Below are positions 53,799 to 63,364 of a stretch of 64,000 nt of DNA, piece by piece. Origin of the DNA: Mucilaginibacter gracilis. GTDB taxonomy: Bacteria > Bacteroidota > Bacteroidia > Sphingobacteriales > Sphingobacteriaceae. The stretch is taken from NCBI RefSeq assembly GCF_003633615.1, contig NZ_RBKU01000001.1, forward strand, positions 124,001-188,000, given 5' to 3'. How positions within the stretch are numbered: the stretch's first letter is position 1; the number at the start of each line of letters is the position of its first letter. Under the pieces are notes generated by a model. The model was not told where the DNA came from. It made no database searches and saw only the letters and a list, made by a program, of their open reading frames with translations. The translations under genes and the position numbers were made by a program.

Positions 53799-54006
53799 AA
53801 TATCACAGCGAAGTGATACCTTAATTGAAAAATTTAATAGCTTGTGACAAAAAAATTACAAATTATAATTTGGAGATTAAATTAATAGTGTTAATTTTAC
53901 ACCATCAAATCGGCAGAGATGCTGATTATTTAAAAAAGTCTTCTCATAATTTAGGTTTATAATTGGTTAGTAAAGGCCCCCTGCCCATCAGGGGGCTTTA
54001 CTGTTT
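53799..54006 (+). ncRNA. candidate ~205-nt structured RNA upstream of tRNA-Ala
   Basis: It follows a consensus promoter and ends in an intrinsic terminator with arms agtaaag-gccccctg/caggggg-ctttact (53969-54002) and a T-rich tail. A 5' hairpin TATCAC/GTGATA lies about five bases from the expected start, and a second hairpin ATCGGCA/TGCTGAT (one wobble) lies mid-way. No plausible ORF. The 6S-like family of Flavobacteria is one possibility; I could not test it. The remainder of the 557-bp gap (53515-53763) shows no gene, only AT-rich DNA. Confidence 0.6.
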
Positions 54007-54028
54007 TAAATAATTTACAAACTAAATT

Positions 54029-54057
54029 TTGGTACAAAAACTTTTTTATTACTTTTG
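54029..54057 (+). promoter_or_regulatory. promoter of tRNA-Ala
   Basis: TTG (54029-54031), 18-base spacer, TACTTTTG (54050-54057), ending 14 bases before the tRNA. Confidence 0.7.
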
Positions 54058-54071
54058 CAACCCAAACAAAC

Positions 54072-54145
<74 letters not shown>

Positions 54146-54159
54146 CTCAGACACTTAAT

Positions 54160-54197
54160 GCACCTGGTAATCAGCTATTTAGCTACTAACCAGGTGC
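54160..54197. other. hairpin beside the left attachment site
   Basis: Arms gcacctggt (54160-54168) and accaggtgc (54189-54197) with an inner agct/agct pair. It lies 15 bases past tRNA-Ala and before the integrase. It could be a tRNA processing or terminator hairpin or an integrase arm site. Confidence 0.5.
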
Positions 54198-54240
54198 TTA
54201 CTCTGACAAAACTCTGCCACCGCCTCTCAATTTCGGGGCC

Positions 54241-55437
54241 ATGAAAACAGCAGAAATCACCTACACAACCCCCAAATTATTCAAGGGAAAAAAGATTGAT
54301 TCGGTTCCGAAAGGCTCTACAAAAGCCCGCGAGGAAGCCAAACAAAGCTGGTACATCGAATTTTTCTTTTACGATCCGGCTACCCGTAACATGGAGCGGT
54401 TCAGGTTCAGCAAAAATCTGAACAGGGTAAAAGATCCCAAAGAAAAACTCAGCCTTTTCAACGAACTGTTGGAAACCTACTGCGAAGCTTTAGACGGCGG
54501 CTGGAGTCCGATTGACGAAAGAAGCAACGAGAAACTAAAACGACAGGTCGTTTCACTATCCCTAGAAGAAGGTAAAGTTCTTTTTGAAGCCTACCACCAA
54601 GCTAAAGGCACCAGGAAAAAATCGATTCAATCCTATCTTTCTAAAGTTAAAATGTTCATCACCTATTACGGGGAACATAAAAAAGCTAATGAGATTAGCG
54701 ATTACGAGATCACCCACTTTTTAGACCACCACGAGCAAAAAGAAAAATGGCTGGGTGTTACTTACAACAATGCCCGGATATCGCTCAATAACTATTTCCG
54801 CTACCTTAAAAAGAACAAGTACATCGACATCAACCCGGTAACGGATACCGAAACAAGGCGGAAATTAGCGACGGAATCCCACCAGGTATTTTCTGATGCC
54901 GATTTTAAATCTATCATGGACTGGCTACAAGCCAATGATCCTTACTGTCTGCTATTCGTCAGGATGATTTACTACACCTGTATCCGGCCCAAAGAATTAA
55001 GATACCTGCAATTAAAATTTATCAACTTAGAAAGCAACACCATCACGATACCCGCATCTGTTGCTAAAAACAAAAAATCCCTGCCGGTGCATATCGATGT
55101 GAGTTTAAGGAAAGAGCTGGATAAACTTGCCATTCCGAAATACCCCAGGGAATATTTCCTGTTAGGTTCGCCGGAAACTATCATAGCTGAGCATAAGATC
55201 GGTGAAAATACGCCTTACGACCGTTTTCAAAAGTGTCTGAAAGCGTTAAAACTTAAAGACAAGAATTATACACTCTATTCCTTTAAACACTTTTCCAATG
55301 TCAAAAAGTTCAAGGCTGGCTGGACACTGGCGGAAATATGCTCTGCCAACAGGCATAGCAGCTTAGTAGAAACGGAAACTTATCTGAAAGACCTGTTAAA
55401 ATTCGTCCAATCAGATAAGCTGATACCGGCTATATGA
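54241..55437 (+). CDS. tyrosine recombinase (integrase) of the tRNA-Ala element
   Basis: 398 residues. A SAM-like N-terminal core-binding domain (about 125-205; KKSIQSYLSKVKMFITYYGE) is followed by the catalytic domain: first Arg in YTCIRPKELRYLQL, a variant box (YSFKHFSNVKK, with Lys where Arg is usual), the His in NRHSSLVETETYL, and the nucleophile Tyr in ETYLKDLL. The YxxKH variant recurs in Bacteroidota integrases. It would catalyse insertion at the 3' end of the adjacent tRNA-Ala and excision. Confidence 0.93.
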   Translation: MKTAEITYTTPKLFKGKKIDSVPKGSTKAREEAKQSWYIEFFFYDPATRNMERFRFSKNLNRVKDPKEKLSLFNELLETYCEALDGGWSPIDERSNEKLKRQVVSLSLEEGKVLFEAYHQAKGTRKKSIQSYLSKVKMFITYYGEHKKANEISDYEITHFLDHHEQKEKWLGVTYNNARISLNNYFRYLKKNKYIDINPVTDTETRRKLATESHQVFSDADFKSIMDWLQANDPYCLLFVRMIYYTCIRPKELRYLQLKFINLESNTITIPASVAKNKKSLPVHIDVSLRKELDKLAIPKYPREYFLLGSPETIIAEHKIGENTPYDRFQKCLKALKLKDKNYTLYSFKHFSNVKKFKAGWTLAEICSANRHSSLVETETYLKDLLKFVQSDKLIPAI

Positions 55438-55440
55438 CAA

Positions 55441-55743
55441 CTATTTCTTTTTCCTGACTGATCCCAAAAGGATTTCGGCCATAAACCGTTCCTTTTGGGA
55501 TTTCTTTTTTAAATGCTTTGCCGGAAAGTGCAGCGTATGTATCTCGCTGATCTTTTTGGTAATGTCGGAAAGCATGGGTATTGAGTTTAGCAAGCCCTCT
55601 AATTGCCGTTCTTTGGCATCTAGCTTTACAATTAGTTCTACTAAACGCTGGACTATCAGTTTTACTGGTATATCTCCGCGTTCAATTTGTAATAACAATT
55701 CGGCTATTTCCGAATTTTGCTCTTTTACCTTTTCTGGCAGCAT
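55441..55743 (-). CDS. small helical hypothetical protein
   Basis: 100 residues, mostly helical and charged: ELLLQIERGDIPVKLIVQRL, then LVELIVKLDAKERQLEGLLN, ending in a Lys-rich tail. No signal or family match. It converges with the integrase, three bases apart. Position between integrase and the HNH gene suggests element-borne cargo. Function unknown; a role with the HNH gene 100 bp upstream on the same strand is a guess. Confidence 0.55.
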   Translation of the reverse strand: MLPEKVKEQNSEIAELLLQIERGDIPVKLIVQRLVELIVKLDAKERQLEGLLNSIPMLSDITKKISEIHTLHFPAKHLKKKSQKERFMAEILLGSVRKKK

Positions 55744-55843
55744 AGTTCTCTCTAAAACACAAATTTGATTTATATTTTTATCGAGATACAGCAGTTATGC
55801 AAATCGGTGATAAATTTAGCCAATTGGCCATTGACAGAGCGGG

Positions 55844-57064
55844 TTAGGATTTCTTTTTGTAATAATCAATCAATAGTGACTCGAAATTTAGATTTTTAAA
55901 ATCACCGATATTATGTACAATTATCTCCTTTAATGTATCTCTTATAACTTTATGAGAGGTTTTGGGAATAATCTTAACTATGTCATTTTCGTCACTATAA
56001 AAATAGAAGTCGATAAATTCATGATCCAAGGCATTACCAGTTATCACCCATATCAGCGGTGAATTGAATTTAGACTTTAAGGATCTTGAGAGATTTTTGG
56101 TATCCTTAAGATTTATTTCCCATGTAAGGTCAGATAGTCCAAGAAATAAATGGAATATAAAATCAATAGCAAGTAACTCAGAGGATACATCGAAAAAATC
56201 TACTTTTAATTTTGAAGGATTAGCTATTATAAAATGCTGAGGAATTATAGATTTATCAGTTAAAGTCTCTTGTGACTGCGACCTCACTTTTAAAGGAGTT
56301 TTAGAAATTCTAAAATTAGGAATAGAATATGGAATTTTATCATGCTCAATAAACATGGTTGATATAGCTTGAACCTTCAATTTAGATTTAGTTGTTTCAC
56401 TTAGCGTTATAATTCGCAATTGTTCGCATTCGATTTTGGTGATAAGCGCTATCCCATAATTGACTTTTCTATCCTCCTCGACGCTGAATGATAGTAATTT
56501 AGGATATTGATACGCTCCATAATTTATTAATTCATTTGAAAACGGATCGTTCTTTCCTCTGTTTGAAAGTTCTCTTATAATAGGAGTAAAACCAATAGTG
56601 CGTAATAATTCTAATAGTTCGCCGATACTGAAATGTTTTCTAACAAAAATATCTTGAGAAAATACGCTATCTCTTTGAATCTTCTTTAATTGATCAATTT
56701 GATTAAATGCCTTTTCAAACTCTTTCCTTATGGCCTTCTCCGTTTCATATTTCCATTGATTGAGTAAGTGTACAGGATATGAAGACGATTCTTTATCAAT
56801 TATTGTAGAACATGCGATGCATAACCATAGGCCATTTTCTATAGATGCTCTCTCTTGGGGTGTCATTGTTACATCATACCTGGCTCCACCTGGGGATGCG
56901 GCTTTAATATGGGCAGCTATTCCTATCGTCGTCGAACTTAGGTTATTTTCCGAACTCGCCGCTACTGTCAATTTCTGGCAATCGGGATTTGAACACCTAA
57001 AAGCGACCCTTTTGCTTAAAACTTCAATGGTTTTTTTCGAAAAGCCATGTCTTGAATGTTTCAT
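55844..57064 (-). CDS. HNH-nuclease-like protein with a large unknown C-terminal domain, possible defence effector
   Basis: 406 residues. The N-terminal 110 residues fit the HNH type seen in effectors such as the HNH-SAVED protein Cap5: zinc ligands Cys24/Cys29 (FRCSNPDCQ) and Cys82/Cys85 (WLCIACSTIID), catalytic His52 in AHIKAASPGGARYD, and Asn77 in IENGLWLC. The C-terminal region (about 115-406, FSIGELLELLRTIGFTP and beta-rich stretches) matches no family I know. It could sense phage or a nucleotide signal and unleash the nuclease. Base composition is clearly richer in A/T than the surrounding mob genes, suggesting recent acquisition. No paired cyclase gene was found. Confidence 0.75.
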   Translation of the reverse strand: MKHSRHGFSKKTIEVLSKRVAFRCSNPDCQKLTVAASSENNLSSTTIGIAAHIKAASPGGARYDVTMTPQERASIENGLWLCIACSTIIDKESSSYPVHLLNQWKYETEKAIRKEFEKAFNQIDQLKKIQRDSVFSQDIFVRKHFSIGELLELLRTIGFTPIIRELSNRGKNDPFSNELINYGAYQYPKLLSFSVEEDRKVNYGIALITKIECEQLRIITLSETTKSKLKVQAISTMFIEHDKIPYSIPNFRISKTPLKVRSQSQETLTDKSIIPQHFIIANPSKLKVDFFDVSSELLAIDFIFHLFLGLSDLTWEINLKDTKNLSRSLKSKFNSPLIWVITGNALDHEFIDFYFYSDENDIVKIIPKTSHKVIRDTLKEIIVHNIGDFKNLNFESLLIDYYKKKS

Positions 57065-57243
57065 TTGATATCCCCCGTAGTGATATTGTTTAAGATTAAT
57101 GCCAAATTACAATCTAAATATCGTTTAAAACATTATAATAGATGTTGATATAGAGATAGATGAAAAAAATCTTTCGCCACATCCCTTAACTCCCATTTTA
57201 CCAATCCCATCCCCTCAATTTTGGCTTAACAAAACAACAAGCC

Positions 57244-57399
57244 ATGATACGAAATACCATCATCCAAAAATTACACCATCAAAAGCACATTCCACAAATA
57301 CACAAAACGACCGTCCATAGCCGCCGCAAGGCCGGCACAACCCTGCGCCCGTTTGCACCTTTAGGTGCCAAACAAAACGCTGGAAATCCGAAGGACTAA
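57244..57399 (+). CDS. possible short gene in the pre-mob region
   Basis: A 51-residue frame (MIRNTIIQKLHHQKHIPQIH...) with many His, Lys and Arg. It begins well but has no clear homologue, and the DNA here may be noncoding oriT-region sequence. The 520-bp gap (57065-57585) otherwise holds only the hairpins noted separately. Confidence 0.2.
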   Translation: MIRNTIIQKLHHQKHIPQIHKTTVHSRRKAGTTLRPFAPLGAKQNAGNPKD

Positions 57400-57484
57400 C
57401 AGCAACGGTAAGGGCAAAAACAACAAACTAAAACGAAGTTTTACCAACGACCGCAAGGGAGCGAACCAAACACACCAGTGTTTG

Positions 57485-57520
57485 GCAAGATGTACGTTTG
57501 TCTACACAAACGGATCTTGC
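57485..57520. other. nested hairpin, oriT candidate
   Basis: Outer arms gcaagat (57485-57491) and atcttgc (57514-57520) enclose cgtttgt (57495-57501) and acaaacg (57506-57512). A second dyad (gaccgc/gcggtc) lies about 22 bases to the right. It lies about 65 bases before the MobC-like start, where oriT is normally found in mob operons. No nick site was identified. Confidence 0.45.
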
Positions 57521-57585
57521 CCGCTCCTTTCAGTCGGGGAATGACCGCTGCGGAACTTGCGGTCATGGAATTTAAAGGTGTATTT

Positions 57586-57993
57586 ATGGGCAGGCCAAAG
57601 ACAAAAAACAGGGAGCAATTATATACAAAAGTGGTGCGGACAAGGGTAACTAAAACTAACTATCAACGCCTTGAAAAATTACTGGCTAACAGCAATTGCC
57701 ACTCTATCGGGGAAGTAGCGCGAAAGATCCTTTCCAAAGAGAAGATACTATGTCTGTATAAGGACGTTACCCTAAGTGGTACAATGGAGGAATTAGCCCG
57801 TATCAGAAAGGAACTTAAAGCCATTGGCATCAATATCAACCAGCTCACCCGTGGTTTTAATAGCTCCCGGAACGAAGCAGGGCAAGCCTTTTATACGCAA
57901 AAAGCAATTGAACGCTCGAAGGAGATCGACGGGAAGATTGACCGCCTGATGATCCTGGTCACTTCATTAACAAAGAAATGGTTGCAAGAATAA
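57586..57993 (+). CDS. MobC-like relaxosome accessory protein
   Basis: 135 residues from ATG 57586 (MGRPKTKNREQLYTKVV); the longer frame from 57478 crosses the oriT-like hairpin. The N-terminal RHH-like part (YTKVVRTRVTKTNYQRLEKL) and the MobC core (GTMEELARIRKELKAIGINI, then NQLTRGFNSSRNE) are typical. It should bind oriT and help the relaxase, whose start lies 16 bases inside this gene. Confidence 0.82.
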   Translation: MGRPKTKNREQLYTKVVRTRVTKTNYQRLEKLLANSNCHSIGEVARKILSKEKILCLYKDVTLSGTMEELARIRKELKAIGININQLTRGFNSSRNEAGQAFYTQKAIERSKEIDGKIDRLMILVTSLTKKWLQE

Positions 57994-59234
57994 AGAGCGG
58001 TAAAAGCATCCGGGGCCTGCTTAACTATAATGAGAACAAAGTGACCGCCGGATCAGCGCAACTCATTATGGCCAGCCTGTTCGGTACGGAACTGGAAAAC
58101 CTGAAATTCTTTGACAAGCTGAACCGCTTCCAGCATCTAACCGAACTCAACGACCGGGTGAAAACTAACTCGGTACACGTTATGCTCAACTTCGATGAAA
58201 GCGAAAAACCCGACACGTTAACCTTACAACAGATCGCCACGGCATACATGGACAGGATCGGTTTTGGCGACCAGCCTTATCTGGTATATAAACATAATGA
58301 TGCCGCGCACGCGCATATTCATATAGTAACTACAAATATTGAAGCGGACGGCAACCGGATCAGTTTACACAATATAGGTAAAACTTTATCCGAGCCTGCC
58401 AGGAAAGAACTGGAAACAGAATTTAACCTGGTTAAAGCCGATAGCAAAGCCATCAGTAAGGCCAACCGGATCAAACCGATAGCTTTAGAAAAAGCGGAAT
58501 ATGGCAAGACACCCACCAAACGTGCGATTACCAATGTGGTCAGCGCGGTGGTCAGCCAGTATAAATTTACATCGCTGGCTGAATTTAATGCCGTATTAAA
58601 GCAATTCAATGTTATTGCCGACCGTGGCAAAGAAGATACCCTGATGTTTGAAAAGAAAGGGCTGATCTATTCGATATTGGACGAGAAAGGGAATAAGATC
58701 GGGATACCATTCAAAGCCAGCAGCCTGAATGATAAGCCGACTTTAAAAAACCTGGAAGCCAGGTTTTCACAGAACGAAGAAAAGCGCAAACCATTTAAAG
58801 AAAACCTGAAAGGAAATATTGATAAAGTATTCAGGAAATATAAAGGCATCACTAAAAGCACCTTTATCAACGAATTGCAAAAAAGAAATATCCAGGTTGT
58901 ATTCCGGCAGAATGAACAGGGTATTACTTACGGGGTGACTTTTATAGACAACTTTAATAAGACCGTATTCAATGGCAGCGACCTGGGCAAAAGCTATACT
59001 GCAAAAGGGCTAACTGAAAAATTCGGCACCGTTGATCAACTGATCAGGCCAACCTACCTGCCGGCCACCCAGAAAACGGATTATTTAAAAGCTGATGAAT
59101 CTACAGATCAATACCTGCAACCAACGGCATTTGACAAATTGCTCCATAACCTGATGGGCAAAGGCGGGGATGGCGGCGCGCCGCTCGTTACCCGCAAAAA
59201 AAAGAAGAAAAACGAACAGGCTAAAGGATTATAA
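57978..59234 (+). CDS. relaxase (MobA/VirD2-like, Pfam Relaxase family)
   Basis: 418 residues. The N-terminal block IRGLLNYNENK carries the probable nucleophile Tyr17. NSVHVMLNF and the metal site HAHIHIVTTN (about 111-120, HxHxH) complete the HUH-type active site. A Lys-rich C-terminus (RKKKKKNEQAKGL) follows. It nicks oriT and pilots the strand into the recipient. Overlaps mobC-like gene by 16 bp. This is the type found on Bacteroidota mobilizable elements. Confidence 0.92.
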   Translation: MVARIKSGKSIRGLLNYNENKVTAGSAQLIMASLFGTELENLKFFDKLNRFQHLTELNDRVKTNSVHVMLNFDESEKPDTLTLQQIATAYMDRIGFGDQPYLVYKHNDAAHAHIHIVTTNIEADGNRISLHNIGKTLSEPARKELETEFNLVKADSKAISKANRIKPIALEKAEYGKTPTKRAITNVVSAVVSQYKFTSLAEFNAVLKQFNVIADRGKEDTLMFEKKGLIYSILDEKGNKIGIPFKASSLNDKPTLKNLEARFSQNEEKRKPFKENLKGNIDKVFRKYKGITKSTFINELQKRNIQVVFRQNEQGITYGVTFIDNFNKTVFNGSDLGKSYTAKGLTEKFGTVDQLIRPTYLPATQKTDYLKADESTDQYLQPTAFDKLLHNLMGKGGDGGAPLVTRKKKKKNEQAKGL

Positions 59235-59260
59235 ACACACCAATTTAAGGAGGACATAGT

Positions 59261-61315
59261 ATGAATACAGGGGAAGATACCCAAGGACTACGCAAGATCA
59301 TCGATTTTACCAGGCTGATCAGCATATTTATATTGGCGATACACTTTTATATCGCCTGTTTTACAGCATTTCAGCAATGGCACTTTACCGCAGATATTAC
59401 CACACGCATCATTAGTAATATCGCTAAAACAGGATTATTCAATAACATCTGGAAACCCAAAGTAGCCGCTCTGCTGATGTTATTGATTTCTCTGGTTGGC
59501 GCTAAAGGTAAAAAAGAGGAAAAAATAGATAAACGCGCGATTGTAGCCTATTTGCTAAGTGGCCTGTTGCTCTATTTCATCAGCCAACTTGCATTATACC
59601 TGTCCGCACCGCCAACCTTAATTGCGTTCATTTATATGGCAATCACGGCAATCGGCTACCTTTTAATACTGACCGGCGGCACATTATTGTCGCGCCTCAT
59701 CAAGATTGGCTTGCAGGACGACATTTTCAACATAGAAAACGAAACATTTCCACAGGAGGGACGGCTTTTAGAAAACGAATATTCGGTCAACCTCCCCGCT
59801 ACTTATAACCTGAAAGGAAAGCAGCATCAAAGCTGGATAAACATCATTAATCCGTTCAGGGGTACACTGGTTACCGGTACGCCTGGTTCAGGTAAATCTT
59901 ACTTTGTAATTCGCCATATCATTACCCAGCATATCAAAAAGGGCTTTACCATGTTCGTCTATGATTTCAAGTTTGACGATTTAACTAAGATCGCGTACAA
60001 CACGCTTTTAAATCACCGGGAGGGCTACAAGATCGCGCCGAAATTCTATGTCATTAATTTTGATGATCTCAGCCGTACCCATCGCTGTAATCCGCTTGAC
60101 CCGCAAAGTATGCTTGATGTAACAGATGCCAGCGAAGCGGCTACTACCATCATGTTGGGGTTGAACCGCGAATGGATCAAAAAGCAGGGTGATTTTTTCG
60201 TGGAATCCCCGATCAACTTCGTTACGGCCATTATCTGGTACCTGCGCAAATACAGGGACGGGCGGTATTGTACTTTACCGCATGTGATCGAATTGATGCA
60301 AGCCGATTACGATCCTTTATTTGCCGTGCTGCAAGAGGAAGAGGAAATTAAAGTATTGATCAATCCTTTTCTATCCGCTTTCCGGCAGGGGGCCAAGGAG
60401 CAGTTAGAAGGACAAATCGCCAGTGCGAAGATCAGTCTGGCCCGTTTATCATCACCGCATTTATACTATGTTTTATCCGGTAATGATTTTACGCTGGATA
60501 TTAATAATCCCGCCGCGCCAAAGATCGTATGTATCGGCAATAACCCACAGAAAACACAGATCTATGGTGCAGTGCTCTCCTTGTTTGTCAACCGCCTGCT
60601 TAAACTGAATAATAAAAAGAACATGCTGAAAAGCAGTTTAGTGTTTGATGAATTTTCATCGATTTTTGTAAATGGCATTGATACGCATATAGCGGTTGCC
60701 CGTGGTTACCTTTCGGCTACAACGTTGGGTTTGCAGGATTTGAGCCAGTTGAAAAAGGATTACGGACGTGACCAGGCAGATGTAATTATGAATATCGTGG
60801 GTAACGTGATCAGCGGACAGGTTACGGGGGATACGGCCAAACAGTATTCGGAGCGGTTAGGCAAGATCATGCAGGACAGGACAAGTATCAATATTTCAAG
60901 TGAAGACACTTCGGTCAATAAATCAAAGCAACTGGATTATGCGGTGCCGGCTTCAAAGATCGCTACGTTGTCTTCAGGGCAGTTTGTTGGAATGGTGGCC
61001 GATGATCCTGATAATAAAATAGCCTTGAAGATCTTTCATAATGAGATACAAAATGATCATGTTGCTTTGAAAAAAGAGGAGGATAACTATAAGCCTATAC
61101 CGGTAGTAAAGCAGGTATCAGCGGAAGAAATACAGGAAACGTATGCTAAGGTCAAAGAAGATATCAATAATTTATTGTTTACGGAGTTGGCGATGATTAA
61201 GGCAAGGAATGAAGCGGAAGCCGAAATGGGCGGTGCATCGGCGGTTAACCAGGCTAAGGAAATTTTAAATCAAAAAATTGAAGAAAAAGGTAATCAGCAG
61301 TCGGTATCTATGTAG
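59261..61315 (+). CDS. type IV coupling protein (TraG/VirD4-like)
   Basis: 684 residues. Four or so N-terminal membrane segments (about 18-150), then a RecA-like ATPase with Walker A (TGTPGSGKSYF, about 211-221), Walker B-like LVFDEFSSIF and the sensor region (TTLGLQDLSQLKKDYG). It links the relaxosome to a secretion channel. The C-terminal 100 residues are an acidic coiled region. A hairpin terminator follows, closing the mob operon that starts at the MobC-like gene. Confidence 0.93.
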   Translation: MNTGEDTQGLRKIIDFTRLISIFILAIHFYIACFTAFQQWHFTADITTRIISNIAKTGLFNNIWKPKVAALLMLLISLVGAKGKKEEKIDKRAIVAYLLSGLLLYFISQLALYLSAPPTLIAFIYMAITAIGYLLILTGGTLLSRLIKIGLQDDIFNIENETFPQEGRLLENEYSVNLPATYNLKGKQHQSWINIINPFRGTLVTGTPGSGKSYFVIRHIITQHIKKGFTMFVYDFKFDDLTKIAYNTLLNHREGYKIAPKFYVINFDDLSRTHRCNPLDPQSMLDVTDASEAATTIMLGLNREWIKKQGDFFVESPINFVTAIIWYLRKYRDGRYCTLPHVIELMQADYDPLFAVLQEEEEIKVLINPFLSAFRQGAKEQLEGQIASAKISLARLSSPHLYYVLSGNDFTLDINNPAAPKIVCIGNNPQKTQIYGAVLSLFVNRLLKLNNKKNMLKSSLVFDEFSSIFVNGIDTHIAVARGYLSATTLGLQDLSQLKKDYGRDQADVIMNIVGNVISGQVTGDTAKQYSERLGKIMQDRTSINISSEDTSVNKSKQLDYAVPASKIATLSSGQFVGMVADDPDNKIALKIFHNEIQNDHVALKKEEDNYKPIPVVKQVSAEEIQETYAKVKEDINNLLFTELAMIKARNEAEAEMGGASAVNQAKEILNQKIEEKGNQQSVSM

Positions 61316-61327
61316 CTACAAAAAATA

Positions 61328-61359
61328 AAAGTCTCCGAACGCTCGCCGCCGGAGACTTT
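61328..61359 (+). terminator. terminator of the mob operon
   Basis: Arms aaagtctccg and cggagacttt with a short loop; weak T run on the plus strand, but symmetrical A/T flanks. It lies 13 bases past the coupling-protein stop. Confidence 0.7.
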
Positions 61360-61439
61360 CAACCTAAACCTTATCACAATGCAGACAGGATGCCTGCATA
61401 ATTTTAACGACAATATATTGAAATTTATTATCGGTCGTA

Positions 61440-63163
61440 CTAAGCCGGGATAAACATATTCTTGAAGATGTCTATTCGCTTGCGCTTAAATTTACCGACT
61501 TGGTATTGTCCTGTCCATTCTCTGTAATCCGATTTCAGGAATGCGGGGTTGGTTTTGTCCACATGTCCTGATTCTGCCAGCTTCTCTACTATCCAACGGA
61601 AGTAGTAATGATTAAATAAGCGCAGGAACTCTGTAAAATAAATATCTGCCACCCTTCTGTTTCCTTTAATAATGATCATGTTCTCATCATTGGTATCCGT
61701 TGCGGCTTTACTGAAATTGGCAGAACCGGTTACGACAACGGGTACCTCGCTCAAAGGATCTTTTAACAGGTATTTCGTATGGATATACATCACATGCGTA
61801 TTAAGATGGAGATTACGGTGTTGGTTTCCTTGACCCATTTATATACCGGGTTTTTGGACAGGTCTGATCCTACTGCCTTGACTATATTGTTCTTGTACAC
61901 GTAATCCGAGATATCCTCGTCGTTCTTTTCCAGCAGGATGAATGTCAGTGCACTTTTATCGTCGTTATCTGACAATGCTTTTTCAAAGAATGGATGAACA
62001 GAAAACGCGAATGTAATACAGCCGCAGGATTTTGCGGAATCAAGGAGATCTGCGTAGAACTGTAAACTCTCCAGGTTTTTGCGGGGGCTGAATAGTGTGG
62101 TAACGCCATCCGGTATGTTATTGATCGTGATATTTTTTTGAATGTTCTCATTCCCCGTTTTTAATCCGGCAGCATCTGGATCATCTTTCAGTTCGTTCCA
62201 GTATTTCATGTATTGCTCGCTTACCGTTGTATTCTCTACATAGTGGCCGACATTACTTTGCCCAAAGATTCCACCATCAGAAAGGTTAGTCGAACCGGTC
62301 CATAATAATTTCGTTCCATCTGCTTTGATGATGACCATGAATTTGTTGTGGCTGAGGTAACTTTTGTTACGCTGCCGGGGGATCAGGGTTACATTGGCAG
62401 ATTGATCCAGTTTAGCTATTTTGATAGATCGTTCGGATTCTTCTTTAGGGAAGCTTTCCACCATTTTACCGGTTTTGCTGTCCAGGTGTGCGTTGTCCTT
62501 GGCATCGTAAATAATATGCAATTTGGCTCCTCTGTCTGCAGCGGTTCTGAACTGGTTTAATATTTCATCGTTGCTGAACTCATAAAAACAGCCATGCAGG
62601 CTGTCACCGGCACCAGCCTTATCAATAAAGACGATCATCGCTTCTTTTAGCCCCCTGGACAGCCAATCGAATGCTTTTCCGTCAGGGATTTTCTCGGGGG
62701 CCTTATTGCCGAATTTATTGGTATAAGCCTGGCTGGACGCTACGCCACGGTTAAAGAACACGCTATGGTCGTTTAATTTATAGAGTGGTTCGGTTTCAAC
62801 ATCTATTTTAAATTCCGGCCCTCTGCGGATATTTTGTGGCTTATCATATAAAGGTGTAAAATGATAAGTATATTTTGTTCCGGGATCTGCGGTGAAATCT
62901 TCCCAGGTAAAGGATTGTATCGGGTTATCGTAAGTGGAATATAGTGCTCCGGGTACCGGGTTTTCTACGCGTTCCTGGAATACCTTGAATCCCATGACGG
63001 TTACTTTGATATGTTCGCCTGTCGGTTTGTTGTACTCCTTGTCAACAGTAAAACCGAGTAAGTCGGTCATCGCGTCATCGTTGCAATCTACGGCAAATGC
63101 GATGGTATGTGTTCCGGTAACTGCAAACAGCTGGAATGTTCCGGGTACGGATTTAAATCTCAT
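61440..63163 (-). pseudogene. phospholipase D-like protein, frameshifted near residue 445
   Basis: Two frames on the minus strand (63163-61790 and 61838-61440) read as one protein of about 570 residues if joined. The first half carries an HxK site (LSHNKFMVIIKADG, then WTGSTNLSDGG), the second the other (YIHTKYLLKDP, then TGSANFSKAA), the paired HKD sites of the PLD superfamily. The shift lies in the 49-base overlap (61790-61838), after VKETNT in frame one and before NLHLNTH in frame two, consistent with a single missing base. A sequencing error is the alternative. Nuclease or lipase function cannot be told. It is element cargo, on the minus strand opposite to the mob operon. Confidence 0.75.
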
Positions 63164-63364
63164 CGTGAAAAAGTTTAAGGAAGGTTAGAAGATCGTTTAT
63201 TGTTGTAAATATAAGAATATCAATGTGATATAATAAATAAAAATATGTTAAATAATTAATGTTACCATATATAGCCAGTGTTTTTAAAGAGCTGCTTAAC
63301 ACCTAATTCACAAGCAATTGTTTACTTTACGCCGGATTTTTGGTAAATTCGTTATTAATAAACA

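Noticed and set aside
57478..57585. N-terminal extension of the MobC-like frame
   Set aside because: The 36 added residues translate an oriT-like hairpin and dyad, so the start at 57586 is preferred.
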